Origin: CADEDV01 sp964412375 | GTDB taxonomy: Bacteria; Bacteroidota; Bacteroidia; Chitinophagales; Chitinophagaceae | Assembly (NCBI GenBank): GCA_964412375.1 | Contig: CAYPOD010000013.1 | Location: 1 to 64,000, forward strand | Length of the DNA: 64,000 nucleotides | Reading direction: 5' to 3' | In this document: in pieces, positions 18,466 through 27,706 of the stretch | How the letters are laid out: each line of letters begins with the position of its first letter | How positions within the stretch are numbered: position 1 is the first letter of the stretch | The notes under the pieces: generated by a model | What the model was told of the DNA's origin: nothing | What the model saw: the letters and a program-made list of their open reading frames with translations, nothing else | Database searches by the model: none | Translations under genes and position numbers: made by a program

Positions 18466-18942
18466 ATGTCGTTAACAAAATACATAAAAGATGTTTGGGG
18501 AGCTGTAAAGTCGCTGCTGAAAGGGATGCGGCGTACGCTGTATTACTTCACGCATCACAAAGAGATCATCACCCAGCAATATCCTGACAACCGTGACACA
18601 CTGGTATTGCCGGAACGGTTTAAAGGCGAAGTGGTGATGCCGCATAATGAAAACAACGAGCACCGCTGCACGGGGTGCCAGGCCTGTGAACTGGCCTGTC
18701 CAAACGGAACCATCAAAGTGATCTTCAAAAACGAAGTGACTCCCGAAGGCAAAAAGAAAAAAGCAATAGACAAACTGGTTTATCACTTGGAATTATGCAC
18801 CATGTGCAATCTCTGCATTGAAGCCTGTCCTTCGGATGCGATTAAAATGGCTCAGACATTTGAACATAGTGTTTTTGACAGGAATCAATTGACAAAAATT
18901 TTAAACAAACCGGGGTCTAAGATCATGGAAGGAGTAGAATAG
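18466..18942 (+). CDS. nuoI: NADH-quinone oxidoreductase subunit I
   Basis: The 8Fe ferredoxin-like subunit that carries clusters N6a and N6b and leads electrons to NuoB. 158 residues. Two complete 4Fe-4S motifs are visible: CTGCQACELACPNG and CTMCNLCIEACPSDA. In complexes without NuoEFG this subunit is the most likely docking point for an external electron donor such as ferredoxin, a family-level inference. It starts 16 bp after nuoH. Confidence 0.97.
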   Translation: MSLTKYIKDVWGAVKSLLKGMRRTLYYFTHHKEIITQQYPDNRDTLVLPERFKGEVVMPHNENNEHRCTGCQACELACPNGTIKVIFKNEVTPEGKKKKAIDKLVYHLELCTMCNLCIEACPSDAIKMAQTFEHSVFDRNQLTKILNKPGSKIMEGVE

Positions 18943-18970
18943 CCCCTAAATCCCCTAAAGGGGACTTTAG
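18943..18970. repeat. cccctaaagggg palindromic element between nuoI and nuoJ
   Basis: The element starts one base after the nuoI stop and contains the palindrome cccctaaagggg (18952-18963) preceded by a half copy, cccctaaat. It shares a 14-nt core, inverted, with the element before nuoH at 17352. It is an interspersed intergenic repeat with no T-tract, so it is unlikely to stop transcription of the rest of the operon. Confidence 0.75.
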
Positions 18971-18993
18971 AGCATTAAAGTCGTAGTTTAATA

Positions 18994-19518
18994 ATGGATA
19001 TGGAAGGAACAACTATTATTTTTTACATATTAGCAGCGTTGACACTTGTTTGTGGTGTTCTGTCCGTCAGCACCCGGCAGATATTCCGTGCGGCTATCTA
19101 CCTTCTGTTTTCACTGATTGGTGTAGCCGGTATTTACTTCTGGCTGGATTACCAGTTCATTGCCGCAGTACAGATAGTGGTATATGTTGGAGGCATTGTG
19201 GTGCTGATCATCTTTTCCATTTTCCTGACTCAGCAGGCCGGAGAGAAATTGCCCAAACAAAGCATTGGAAGAAAAATTTTTTCTGCACTGGCCGTTTTTT
19301 GTGGGTTTGCGCTGACCATGATACAGGTATATGAGCATGAATTTTATCTGCCAGACGAAGATGCTGTTTCACCAACTGTTGCCAGTATCGGGGAAAGGAT
19401 GCTCAATGTTGATGAACAAGGATATGCATTGCCCTTTGAATTGATAAGTATATTGTTGCTGGCGGCATTGATCGGTTGTATCGTTATTGCATTAAGAAGT
19501 AAACCGGAAACAAAATGA
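18994..19518 (+). CDS. nuoJ: NADH-quinone oxidoreductase subunit J
   Basis: A membrane subunit of 174 residues with about five transmembrane helices. The family stretch VQIVVYVGGIVVLIIFSIFL, with its conserved pi-bulge region, is clear, and the last helix ends VIALRSKPETK. Its stop overlaps the nuoK start by 4 bp, which indicates translational coupling. Confidence 0.95.
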   Translation: MDMEGTTIIFYILAALTLVCGVLSVSTRQIFRAAIYLLFSLIGVAGIYFWLDYQFIAAVQIVVYVGGIVVLIIFSIFLTQQAGEKLPKQSIGRKIFSALAVFCGFALTMIQVYEHEFYLPDEDAVSPTVASIGERMLNVDEQGYALPFELISILLLAALIGCIVIALRSKPETK

Positions 19519-19829
19519 TGGAACCCGGATTATATCAGTTGTTATTCATCAGCACGGCGCTGTTCTTTATCGGCGTCTATGGTTTCTTCACCCGGAGAAA
19601 TCTTATCACTATCCTGATGAGCATTGAGCTGATCCTGAACAGTGTGAACCTGAACTTTATTGCCTTTAATAAATACCTGTGGCCGGGCCAGATGGACGGA
19701 CTGTTTTTTACCATATTCATCATTGCTATTGCAGCCGCTGAAGCAGCCGTAGCAATAGCGATCATTATCAATTTATACCGTAGCCATAAATCTATTGATG
19801 TTGAAAATGCAGAAGAATTAAAATACTAG
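19515..19829 (+). CDS. nuoK: NADH-quinone oxidoreductase subunit K
   Basis: The small antiporter-like subunit, 104 residues with three transmembrane helices. The conserved acidic residues of the proton path are in MSIELILNSVNLNF (Glu in helix 2) and AIAAAEAAVAIAIII (Glu in helix 3). It overlaps nuoJ by 4 bp and is followed 6 bp later by nuoL. Confidence 0.97.
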   Translation: MMEPGLYQLLFISTALFFIGVYGFFTRRNLITILMSIELILNSVNLNFIAFNKYLWPGQMDGLFFTIFIIAIAAAEAAVAIAIIINLYRSHKSIDVENAEELKY

Positions 19830-19835
19830 AACGGA

Positions 19836-21764
19836 ATGTCGAACGCAACTGCTATAGCACTGATTCCACTCCTTCCCCTGGCGGGGTTTGTACTGCTGGG
19901 TTTGTTTGGAAGAACCACTTTCAAAAAAAGTTCGGGCATTTTTGCTACACTGCTCTTACTTGCTTCTGCTTTTCTGTCCATTTATATTGCCTACGACTAT
20001 TTCACTCATAGCAATGCAGGTGTTTATGAAAAACAAATCCCGCTAAATTATACCTGGCTGCAATTCTCAGAGACACTTTCCATCAACATGGGGATTCTGC
20101 TTGATCCCATCTCCGCTATGATGATCGTGGTGGTAAGTTTTGTTTCATTGATGGTGCATATCTACAGCCTTGGCTACATGAAAGGGGAAGAAAGATATCC
20201 CACTTACTTTGCGTACCTGCAATTGTTCACTTTCTCCATGCTTGGACTGGTACTTTCATCCAATCTTTTCCAGATCTATTTCTTCTGGGAACTGGTGGGT
20301 GTCTCCTCTTTCCTGCTCATCGGTTTTTATTATAATAAACCTTCGGCAGTTGCGGCATCTAAAAAAGCATTTATCGTCACCCGTTTTGCCGACCTCGGTT
20401 TTCTCATCGGCATATTGATCCTCTCCTATACATCCGGCACACTTGATTTCAATGAAATGATCGCCACACTGAATTCGCCTGAATCCAGCGAAATGAAATC
20501 AGCCGTTACTTCATCATTTCTTGGCATTTCGGCTTTATCATGGGGCACCATGCTGGTCTTTATGGGAGGTGCCGGGAAAAGTGCCATGTTCCCGCTGCAT
20601 ATCTGGCTGCCCGATGCGATGGAAGGACCCACTCCTGTCTCCGCATTGATACATGCCGCTACGATGGTAGTGGCCGGAGTTTTCTTAGTGGCAAGACTGT
20701 TTCCTGTTTATGCTTTCAATACTCCTGCTGTGCTGGAGATTGTCGGATGGGTTGGCGCCATCTCCGCCATCATCGCTGCTATTATTGCCTGCACACAAAC
20801 AGATATTAAAAGGGTGTTGGCCTATTCCACCATGTCGCAGATCGGGTTTATGATGTTTGCATTGGGTGTTTCATCCTATGGAGGTGAAGCCGGTTTGGGA
20901 TATACGGCTTCTATGTTCCACTTGTTTACACATGCCATGTTCAAAGCGTTGCTTTTCCTTGGAGCAGGTGCTGTGATACATTTCATTCACAGCAATGAAA
21001 TGAAAGATATGGGCGGATTGAGAAAGTATTTACCTATCACACATATCACTTTCCTGATCGCCTGCCTGGCTATTGCCGGTGTGCCGCCGTTTGCCGGGTT
21101 CTTCAGTAAAGAAGAAATATTACTGGCAGCTTATCACAGCAACCCCGCTATTTACTGGATCGCCTTACTGACTTCAGGGCTCACCGCTTTCTATATGTTC
21201 CGTTTGTATTTCTCGATCTTCTGGAATAAGAAAGCAGCCATTCATGGTGAACACCACGGTGAAGGCGGTTTCAGCATGATGTTACCTTTAGTTATCCTGG
21301 GCATTGCCGCTGTGTTTGCAGGCTTTATTCCTTTTGGAAAATATGTGAGTTCGGACGGCACCCCGCTTGCCTCCCATTTTGATATTGGTTTTTCGATTGC
21401 ACCTGTTGCATTAGGTCTCACCGGCATTTTGGCTGCCCTATGGTTGTATAAAAAACAAAACGACAAACCGGCAAAACTGGCTGCATCTTTAGGAAGCCTG
21501 TACAAAGCTGCTTATCATAAATTCTACATTGACGAAATATATCTCTTTATAACAAAGAAAATATTGTTTAACCTTATTGGCAGACCGGCCGCATGGTTTG
21601 ATAAGAACATAGTGGATGGGCTGGTGAATTTTACAGGACAGGCGACAGAAGCCATTTCAGGAAGTATCAAAAAAATGCAGTCAGGAAAAGTGCAGTTGTA
21701 TGGGATGTATTTCCTGGCGGGAGTGATTGCACTGGCTGTATTGTTTATTTATATCTGGAAATAA
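19836..21764 (+). CDS. nuoL: NADH-quinone oxidoreductase subunit L
   Basis: The distal Mrp-antiporter-like proton-pumping subunit, 642 residues. The proton-channel Glu/Lys positions are visible in FFWELVGVSSFLLIGFYY and GGAGKSAMFPLHIWLPDAMEGPT is split over the Lys-bearing helix. The long C-terminal lateral helix is represented by the last ~150 residues, ending in a final anchor helix (MYFLAGVIALAVLFIYIW). Length and order are typical. The next gene, 9 bp on, is the ORF6N-domain gene rather than nuoM. Confidence 0.96.
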   Translation: MSNATAIALIPLLPLAGFVLLGLFGRTTFKKSSGIFATLLLLASAFLSIYIAYDYFTHSNAGVYEKQIPLNYTWLQFSETLSINMGILLDPISAMMIVVVSFVSLMVHIYSLGYMKGEERYPTYFAYLQLFTFSMLGLVLSSNLFQIYFFWELVGVSSFLLIGFYYNKPSAVAASKKAFIVTRFADLGFLIGILILSYTSGTLDFNEMIATLNSPESSEMKSAVTSSFLGISALSWGTMLVFMGGAGKSAMFPLHIWLPDAMEGPTPVSALIHAATMVVAGVFLVARLFPVYAFNTPAVLEIVGWVGAISAIIAAIIACTQTDIKRVLAYSTMSQIGFMMFALGVSSYGGEAGLGYTASMFHLFTHAMFKALLFLGAGAVIHFIHSNEMKDMGGLRKYLPITHITFLIACLAIAGVPPFAGFFSKEEILLAAYHSNPAIYWIALLTSGLTAFYMFRLYFSIFWNKKAAIHGEHHGEGGFSMMLPLVILGIAAVFAGFIPFGKYVSSDGTPLASHFDIGFSIAPVALGLTGILAALWLYKKQNDKPAKLAASLGSLYKAAYHKFYIDEIYLFITKKILFNLIGRPAAWFDKNIVDGLVNFTGQATEAISGSIKKMQSGKVQLYGMYFLAGVIALAVLFIYIWK

Positions 21765-21773
21765 CAAGGATAA

Positions 21774-22316
21774 GTGACATCGAAGAAAAGAAATATCAAC
21801 CCTTCCATTACTGATGAAAAAATCATTAGCAAGATATACTATATCCGTGGTCAAAAAGTCATGCTTGACAGCGACCTGGCTGAAATGTATGGGGTTGAGG
21901 CCAGGGTACTTAACCAAGCTGTTAAACGAAATAGTGAAAGATTTCCAAAGGACTTCATGTTTAAACTTACAGACAAAGAGTTTAAAAACTTGAAATCACA
22001 AACTGTGACTTCAAGTTGGGGCGGTAAAAGAAAGATTCCTCATGTATTTACAGAACAGGGAGTGTCCATGCTTTCCGGTGTGCTGAACAGCCCCTTGGCT
22101 ATACAAGTGCATATCCAGATTATCCGGGTTTTCTCTAAAATGAAAGAACTATTGTTAAGCCATAAAGATATTTTATTGAAACTTGAAAAAATGGAAAAAG
22201 ATGTGAAAGAGAATAAAGAAGATATCGCCATGATTTTTGAAGCTCTTAAACAATTGCTAAACCCGCCACAGCCCAAAAGAAGACTGATCGGGTTTAACAG
22301 GAAAGATGAAGAATAG
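21774..22316 (+). CDS. ORF6N-domain DNA-binding-like protein inserted in the nuo operon
   Basis: A 180-residue soluble protein starting at GTG 21774, preceded by aaggat. Residues 17-105 match the ORF6N domain of KilA-N/Bro-like phage and mobile-element proteins: IYYIRGQKVMLDSDLAEMYG, RVLNQAVKRNSERFPKDFMF and VFTEQGVSMLSGVLNSPLAI. The C-terminal third (about 120-160) is a Lys/Glu-rich coiled coil, and the tail is basic. The gene sits 9 bp after nuoL and 7 bp before nuoM, so it must be cotranscribed with complex I. ORF6N genes are common cargo in Bacteroidota genomes. The domain is thought to bind DNA, but no function is established here. It has no role in complex I assembly that I know of. Confidence 0.9.
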   Translation: MTSKKRNINPSITDEKIISKIYYIRGQKVMLDSDLAEMYGVEARVLNQAVKRNSERFPKDFMFKLTDKEFKNLKSQTVTSSWGGKRKIPHVFTEQGVSMLSGVLNSPLAIQVHIQIIRVFSKMKELLLSHKDILLKLEKMEKDVKENKEDIAMIFEALKQLLNPPQPKRRLIGFNRKDEE

Positions 22317-22323
22317 CTGAAAA

Positions 22324-23802
22324 ATGAACCTTTTATTACTCATACTGATTCCCTTATTAACAGCCCTGGCTGTTTTGCTGTCCCGCAACACAAGACAGGT
22401 TCGGCTTATGGCACTCACCGGTTCCGCTGCACAGATCATACTGGCTTTTGTGTTACTGATGGAATACAGGAACCAGGTAGCTGCAGGCGATAAAGGACCG
22501 ATGTATTTTGAACAGAACTATTCATTGTTCCCCGCCTGGAACATCAATTTTCATATCGGAGTTGATGGTATTTCGATTGCCATGATACTGCTTACCTCCT
22601 TTGTGGTTATTGCAGGTGTTCTTGTTTCATGGCATGTGCAAAAGATGACAAAAGAGTTTTTCTTCCTGCTTATTCTTTTAGGTCTCGGCGCATATGGTTT
22701 CTTTATTTCACTCGACCTGTTCATTCTTTTCTTCTTCCTCGAAATTGCAGTGATTCCCAAATACCTGCTTATTGGCATCTGGGGAAGCGGCAAAAAAGAA
22801 TACAGCGCCAATAAACTGGCCCTGATGCTCATGGGAGGTTCTGCCCTGGTGCTCGTGGGTTTGCTGGGATTATATTTTTCTTCTGGTCAGAGTTTTGACC
22901 TGATGCAATTAGCACAAACTGATATTTCCACAAAAACACAACATATCATTTTCCCGCTGTTGTTTGTTGGGTTTGGGGTATTCACCGCCTTGTTTCCGTT
23001 TCACACCTGGGTGCCTGATGGTCACTCTTCGGCGCCAACAGCTGGTTCTATGTTTTTGGCCGGTATATCAATGAAGTTAGGTGGCTATGGATGCCTGAGG
23101 GTAGCAACTTATTTATTACCCGAAGGAGCTAAAGAGTATGCTGATATCATCATTGTGCTTTCTTCCATTGCCATCTTATACGGTGCTTTCGCTACGATGA
23201 TGCAGAAAGACCTCAAGTATATCAACGCCTATTCATCGGTAAGCCATGTCGGCTTCAGTTTATTAGGTATTGGTATGCTGACACAAACAGCGCTAAACGG
23301 TGCCGTGCTGCAAATGGTATCACATGGATTGATGACAGCACTTTTCTTTGCGGTGATCGGGATGATCTACGACCGCACTCACACAAGAATGGTAGCCGAA
23401 ATGGGCGGACTGATGAAAATGATGCCTTTCGTCACAACCATATTTTTTATAGTTGGTCTCTGTTCGCTGGGTTTGCCGGGATTGAGTGGTTTCGTGGCAG
23501 AAATGACCGTGTTTGTCGGCTCCTGGGAAAAAGAAGGAATGTTTTATCGTATTGCAACAATCGCTGCAGCCATGTCAATAGTAGTAACTGCAGTATATAT
23601 ATTAAGAGCAGTAGGCAAAGTGGCCATGGGCCCGGTCACCAATGAAAGTCATTTGCAACTGAAAGATGCGGCGTGGAATGAAAGATTGGCCGCGATAATA
23701 CTATTGGCGGGTATTTTGGCAATTGGACTGATGCCTTCCTGGCTAAATGACCTGATCAAACCGGGCACAGAAATTATAATTCAGAAGATCGGGGCAAAAT
23801 AA
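22324..23802 (+). CDS. nuoM: NADH-quinone oxidoreductase subunit M
   Basis: The central antiporter-like proton-pumping subunit, 492 residues with about 14 transmembrane segments. Signatures include LFFFLEIAVIPKYLLIGIWG, FHTWVPDGHSSAPTAGSMF and AYSSVSHVGFSLLGIG, with the channel Glu and Lys residues present. It is separated from nuoL by the ORF6N gene and is followed 13 bp later by nuoN. Confidence 0.97.
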   Translation: MNLLLLILIPLLTALAVLLSRNTRQVRLMALTGSAAQIILAFVLLMEYRNQVAAGDKGPMYFEQNYSLFPAWNINFHIGVDGISIAMILLTSFVVIAGVLVSWHVQKMTKEFFFLLILLGLGAYGFFISLDLFILFFFLEIAVIPKYLLIGIWGSGKKEYSANKLALMLMGGSALVLVGLLGLYFSSGQSFDLMQLAQTDISTKTQHIIFPLLFVGFGVFTALFPFHTWVPDGHSSAPTAGSMFLAGISMKLGGYGCLRVATYLLPEGAKEYADIIIVLSSIAILYGAFATMMQKDLKYINAYSSVSHVGFSLLGIGMLTQTALNGAVLQMVSHGLMTALFFAVIGMIYDRTHTRMVAEMGGLMKMMPFVTTIFFIVGLCSLGLPGLSGFVAEMTVFVGSWEKEGMFYRIATIAAAMSIVVTAVYILRAVGKVAMGPVTNESHLQLKDAAWNERLAAIILLAGILAIGLMPSWLNDLIKPGTEIIIQKIGAK

Positions 23803-23815
23803 ATTAAGAACAGGT

Positions 23816-25213
23816 ATGAATGAGTTCCTGACATTGATGAAAAATGAACTGGCGATCACTGCGATCATCTTCCTGTTGCTGTTCATCAAGATTGGCAAAG
23901 GGATGAAGCATGAAACGTTGCTCCCGTTGATACAGGTGCTGCTATTAGCTAATCTTTTGCTCGGTTTCTTTTTCAATAAGGAAGGATCACTATTTGGCGA
24001 TATGTACCAGACCAATGGCCTGATTGCTTTTCAGAAAAACATTCTGAGCCTCGGTGTTTATCTTATCTCACTGCTATGCAGCGACTGGCTGAAAAAAAGC
24101 GAACACATGCCGGAGTTTTTTATGCTGATGTTATCAGCCTTGCTCGGCATGTTCCTGATGATCTCCAGTGGCAACCTGCTGATCTTTTATTTATCCCTCG
24201 AACTGGCAACCATTCCCATTGCTGCCATGGCCAATTTTGATTTGCAGCAAAAGCGTTCATCCGAAGGAGCGATGAAGATGATCCTCTCATCTGCTTTCTC
24301 TTCCGGTATTTTATTATTCGGCATTTCGCTGATCTATGGAGCAACCGGCACTATCGGTTTTGCTGCATTACCTTCACAGTTAGACGGCAGTGCATTCCAG
24401 GTACTGGCTTTCATTTTTATGTTCACAGCCTTTGCATTCAAGCTGTCCATCGTTCCGTTTCATTTGTGGACGGCCGATGTCTATGAAGGCTCGCCGCTAG
24501 CAACCACTTCTTTTCTTTCTGTTGTTTCCAAAGGGGCAGTATCTTTTATTTTCATTACAGCACTATACAAAGTCTTTCAGCCGATGCAGGAGTTGTGGTA
24601 TAATTTGCTTGTAATACTGGCCATTGCAACCATGATCATTGGCAATCTCTTTGCACTGCGGCAACAAAATATCAAACGCTTTCTTGCTTTTTCATCCATT
24701 GCACAAGTGGGCTTTATCCTGGTTGGTATCAGCAATGCAGATGTGGCGGGTCTTTCATCCGTTGTATATTTTGTGCTGATCTATGTTTTTTCCAATCTTG
24801 CTGCCTTTGGTGTGGCGGCTGCTATCTCTGAGCAAACAGGAAGAGAAAACATTGACGAATACAAAGGGCTTTACAAAACCAACCCCTTCCTTTGCTGGAT
24901 TCTGGCCTTAGCGCTGTTTTCTCTGGCAGGCATTCCCCCTACAGCCGGGTTCTTTGGAAAATTATTTTTGATCGGTGCCGGTGCTGCCAATGGAGCTTAT
25001 TGGTTTATCATCATTGCGGCGCTCAACATGATCGTTTCGCTGTATTATTATTTAAGAGTGGTGAGGGCTATGTTCATGGATAAAAATGAGCACCCAATAG
25101 AAAACATTCAAACAACCGGTTCAGTCAGATTTGGCCTGGTGATATGTGCAGCGGGAATTTTACTTGTCGGGGTACTGAGCTGGATATATGAGCATATTCA
25201 ATCTTTAATTTAG
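23816..25213 (+). CDS. nuoN: NADH-quinone oxidoreductase subunit N
   Basis: The third antiporter-like subunit, 465 residues with about 14 transmembrane segments. Signatures include LIFYLSLELATIPIAAMANF, PFHLWTADVYEGSPL and FLAFSSIAQVGFILVGI, with GIPPTAGFFGKLFL near the C-terminus. It is the last nuo gene. The stop is 4 bp before the next small ORF, so the transcript probably continues. Confidence 0.97.
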   Translation: MNEFLTLMKNELAITAIIFLLLFIKIGKGMKHETLLPLIQVLLLANLLLGFFFNKEGSLFGDMYQTNGLIAFQKNILSLGVYLISLLCSDWLKKSEHMPEFFMLMLSALLGMFLMISSGNLLIFYLSLELATIPIAAMANFDLQQKRSSEGAMKMILSSAFSSGILLFGISLIYGATGTIGFAALPSQLDGSAFQVLAFIFMFTAFAFKLSIVPFHLWTADVYEGSPLATTSFLSVVSKGAVSFIFITALYKVFQPMQELWYNLLVILAIATMIIGNLFALRQQNIKRFLAFSSIAQVGFILVGISNADVAGLSSVVYFVLIYVFSNLAAFGVAAAISEQTGRENIDEYKGLYKTNPFLCWILALALFSLAGIPPTAGFFGKLFLIGAGAANGAYWFIIIAALNMIVSLYYYLRVVRAMFMDKNEHPIENIQTTGSVRFGLVICAAGILLVGVLSWIYEHIQSLI

Positions 25214-25217
25214 CGGA

Positions 25218-25616
25218 ATGGCACTCAATAAAAATCATGAGTTTGAAGAACTGAACGGTGTCAAATGTGGCATCGTGGAAAAGAATGTAAAACCGGAAAG
25301 GGTTGCCTTTTTAAAAGCACTGCTTGAGTTCAACGGTTATACAGTTGTCGTAGTGCCCTCACCGCCGCCAAAAGTTGCCCCCGCTCCCAAACCTGCTGAA
25401 GGAGAAACAGCGGCGCCAGCACCACCTTCTCAACCGGCACCCGAAACATTTACCGTTGGCGTCACCGATTATACATTCAACTGGGTGAATGCTATTTTTG
25501 GGCGAATGCTGAAAACAAAAGACGGAAGTATTGTAACCCTTGCTTACTGGGAACAAAAAGAAACGCAGAACAATGATGAAATTCCCTACTTTGATAATAA
25601 AGAAACATGGAAATAA
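25218..25616 (+). CDS. Small protein of unknown function with Pro/Ala-rich linker, tail of nuo operon
   Basis: A 132-residue soluble protein without signal peptide. Two probably folded parts are visible: residues 1-50, containing VKCGIVEKNVKPERVAFLKA, and 78-132, containing GVTDYTFNWVNAIFGRMLKT. They are joined by a Pro/Ala/Glu-rich linker (about 50-76). I do not recognise the family with certainty; similar small ORFs occur in related Bacteroidota. It starts 4 bp after nuoN and overlaps the next gene by 10 bp, so it is expressed with complex I, but no functional link is shown. Confidence 0.75.
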   Translation: MALNKNHEFEELNGVKCGIVEKNVKPERVAFLKALLEFNGYTVVVVPSPPPKVAPAPKPAEGETAAPAPPSQPAPETFTVGVTDYTFNWVNAIFGRMLKTKDGSIVTLAYWEQKETQNNDEIPYFDNKETWK

Positions 25617-26056
25617 AGAACCTGTTTGATCCTGTTGTAAAGCAGGAAATCATTGACCGCATCAACAAACTTACGCCGCAGTCGCAAAGACAATGGGGAA
25701 AAATGAATGTGGCCCAGATGCTGGCACACCTGCAACCAGCTATTAAAATCGCATATGGCACTCACCAGCCAAAAGGGCATTTCTTTTTCAAACTGATCCT
25801 TCCATTTTTTAAGAGTAAGTTATGGGATGAAAAACCTTACAAGAGAGGACTTCCCACCGATGATACTTTTATCATGACGGGGACCGAAAAAGATTTTGAA
25901 AAAGAAAAAGCCGGGCTTATTGATCTTATCCATCAATTTACTGAATCTACCGTCCGGGGTGACAGACATCCTGTTTTTGGAAAACTTACCAGGGAACAGT
26001 GGAGCAAAGCTATCTGGAAACACCTGGATCATCACCTGAAGCAGTTTGGGGTATAA
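25607..26056 (+). CDS. DUF1569 (DinB-like four-helix) protein
   Basis: A 149-residue protein matching the DUF1569 family, a DinB-like four-helix fold that usually carries a metal site of spaced histidines. Recognisable stretches are WGKMNVAQMLAHLQPAI in the first helix and HPVFGKLTREQWSKAIWKHL with DHHLKQFG at the C-terminus. The catalytic role of the family is not established; thiol-transferase-like activity has been proposed for DinB relatives. The start overlaps the preceding gene by 10 bp. A bidirectional terminator follows. Confidence 0.85.
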   Translation: MEIKNLFDPVVKQEIIDRINKLTPQSQRQWGKMNVAQMLAHLQPAIKIAYGTHQPKGHFFFKLILPFFKSKLWDEKPYKRGLPTDDTFIMTGTEKDFEKEKAGLIDLIHQFTESTVRGDRHPVFGKLTREQWSKAIWKHLDHHLKQFGV

Positions 26057-26082
26057 AAATCAGGAACAAAAAATATATAATA

Positions 26083-26128
26083 AGGAATGAGAAAGTTGGA
26101 GAACGTACTTTTTCATTCCTCATTTTTT
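26083..26128. terminator. Bidirectional terminator between the nuo tail and glyS
   Basis: The arms aggaatgagaaagt (26083-26096) and actttttcattcct (26107-26120) pair over 14 bp with one mismatch, around a 10-nt loop. A T-run follows on the plus strand and another on the minus strand. Convergent genes end 27 bp and 12 bp away, so it can stop transcription from both sides. Confidence 0.85.
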
Positions 26129-26139
26129 ATTACTGATTT

Positions 26140-27609
26140 CTAATTAACAGCGCTAAGCACTATGTTGTTCAAATCAGTTATCGCCACCCTCTCCTGTTCC
26201 ATCGAATCCCTGTGACGAATGGTAACTGTATTATCTTCTTTTGTCTGGTGGTCCACCGTTACACAAAAAGGCGTACCCAACGCATCCATCCGGCGGTATC
26301 GTTTACCGATAGAGTCTTTTTCTTCATAAAAACATCGGAAATGAGGACGGCAATCACTCATTATTTGCTCAGCTATTTCGGGAAGACCATCTTTTTTTGT
26401 CAGAGGTAATACAGCCAGTTTTATCGGAGCCAGTTTTGCAGGAAATTTTAATACGACACGGCTGTCAGGCTTATCTGCGGTGCTTAAATCCTGTTCTTCA
26501 TAAGCATGGCTGATCACAGCGAGGAACATCCGGTCAAGTCCGATTGAAGTTTCAATTACATACGGAATGTAATTACCATACGGTTTGCCGGTGGCGGGGT
26601 CAACATCATTATCAAAATACTGTTGTTTCTTCTTACTGTACTCCTGGTGTTGTTTCAGATCGAAATCAGTACGGCTATGAATTCCTTCCAGTTCTTTGAA
26701 GCCAATGGGGAATTCAAATTCAATATCGCAGGCCGCATCGGCGTAGTGAGCTAATTTCACATGGTCATGGAAACGATATTTTTCTGCCGGTATGCCCAAT
26801 GCCTGGTGCCATTTTAATCGCTCAGCTTTCCAGTATTCATACCATTCTTTCTGTGTACCTGGACGGATAAAGAACTGCATTTCCATCTGCTCAAACTCCC
26901 TCATTCTGAAAATGAATTGTCTTGCCACAATCTCATTCCGGAATGCCTTTCCTATCTGTGCAATACCAAAAGGAATTTTCATCCTGCCGGTTTTCTGCAC
27001 ATTCAGAAAATTAACGAAAATACCTTGTGCGGTTTCTGGCCGCAGGTAAACTTTGTTGTCCTCGTCATCACTTGAAACAGTGGAACCAAACTCCGTAGAA
27101 AACATGAGGTTGAACTGGCGGATATCTGTCCAGTTGCAGGTTTCGCTGATAGGACATTTTATTTTATTATCCTCAATCAGTTTTTTCAAGCCTGCAAAAT
27201 CATCCTTAGCCAAAAGGCCTTCCATATCTGTCAGGAGTGTTTCTGACTCCTTTTCTTTGCCTTCCTCATTAAGTTTTTCTGCATGACCTTCTATCAGGTG
27301 ATCCACCCTGTATCTTTTCTTGCTGTCTTTGTTATCAATCATCGGGTCGTTGAAATTGTCAACGTGGCCGCTGGCTTTCCAGGTGGTGGGGTGCATTAAA
27401 ATAGCCGCATCAATACCCACGATGTTATCCTGCAGCTGGGTCATGCTTTTCCACCAATAGTCTTTGATGTTTTTCTTCAGTTCACTGCCCATCTGGCCGT
27501 AGTCATATACCGCCTGCAGCCCGTCATAAATTTCACTGCTGGGAAAAATAAAACCATATTCTTTGCAATGGGAGATTATCGCCTGGAATTTATTGGTATC
27601 GTTTGCCAT
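26140..27609 (-). CDS. glyS: Glycyl-tRNA synthetase (dimeric, eukaryote-like type)
   Basis: Charges tRNA-Gly. 489 residues, the single-chain alpha2 type normal for Bacteroidota. Class II motif 2 is FRNEIVARQFIFRMREFEQ and motif 3 is IETSIGLDRMFLAVI. The anticodon-binding domain follows from about residue 390 (APIKLAVLPLTKKDGLPEIA). The substrate loop includes YLRPETAQGIFVNF. The start MANDTNKFQ is well supported. The upstream gap of about 60 bp ends at the copied 3' end of the MazG-like gene. Confidence 0.97.
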   Translation of the reverse strand: MANDTNKFQAIISHCKEYGFIFPSSEIYDGLQAVYDYGQMGSELKKNIKDYWWKSMTQLQDNIVGIDAAILMHPTTWKASGHVDNFNDPMIDNKDSKKRYRVDHLIEGHAEKLNEEGKEKESETLLTDMEGLLAKDDFAGLKKLIEDNKIKCPISETCNWTDIRQFNLMFSTEFGSTVSSDDEDNKVYLRPETAQGIFVNFLNVQKTGRMKIPFGIAQIGKAFRNEIVARQFIFRMREFEQMEMQFFIRPGTQKEWYEYWKAERLKWHQALGIPAEKYRFHDHVKLAHYADAACDIEFEFPIGFKELEGIHSRTDFDLKQHQEYSKKKQQYFDNDVDPATGKPYGNYIPYVIETSIGLDRMFLAVISHAYEEQDLSTADKPDSRVVLKFPAKLAPIKLAVLPLTKKDGLPEIAEQIMSDCRPHFRCFYEEKDSIGKRYRRMDALGTPFCVTVDHQTKEDNTVTIRHRDSMEQERVAITDLNNIVLSAVN

Positions 27610-27668
27610 AAGTCGGCAAAGATAATATAGAACAGAGATTTGATGTAACTGAAAGATTAATGCCGGTC

Positions 27669-27706
27669 ATTTCAACTTCTCAATCTCCCGATGCCTCTTC
27701 GCACCC
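27669..27706. repeat. 38-bp direct repeat, copy 1 (glyS side)
   Basis: Matches 28438-28475 at 35 of 38 positions (mismatches at 27683, 27699 and 27704) in the same orientation. Copy 2 is the 3' end of the MazG-like gene. Read in that frame, copy 1 still encodes a matching tail (KRHREIEKLK then stop), while the 72-residue ORF uses another frame across it. The two copies bound the nucleotidyltransferase module. Confidence 0.9.
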
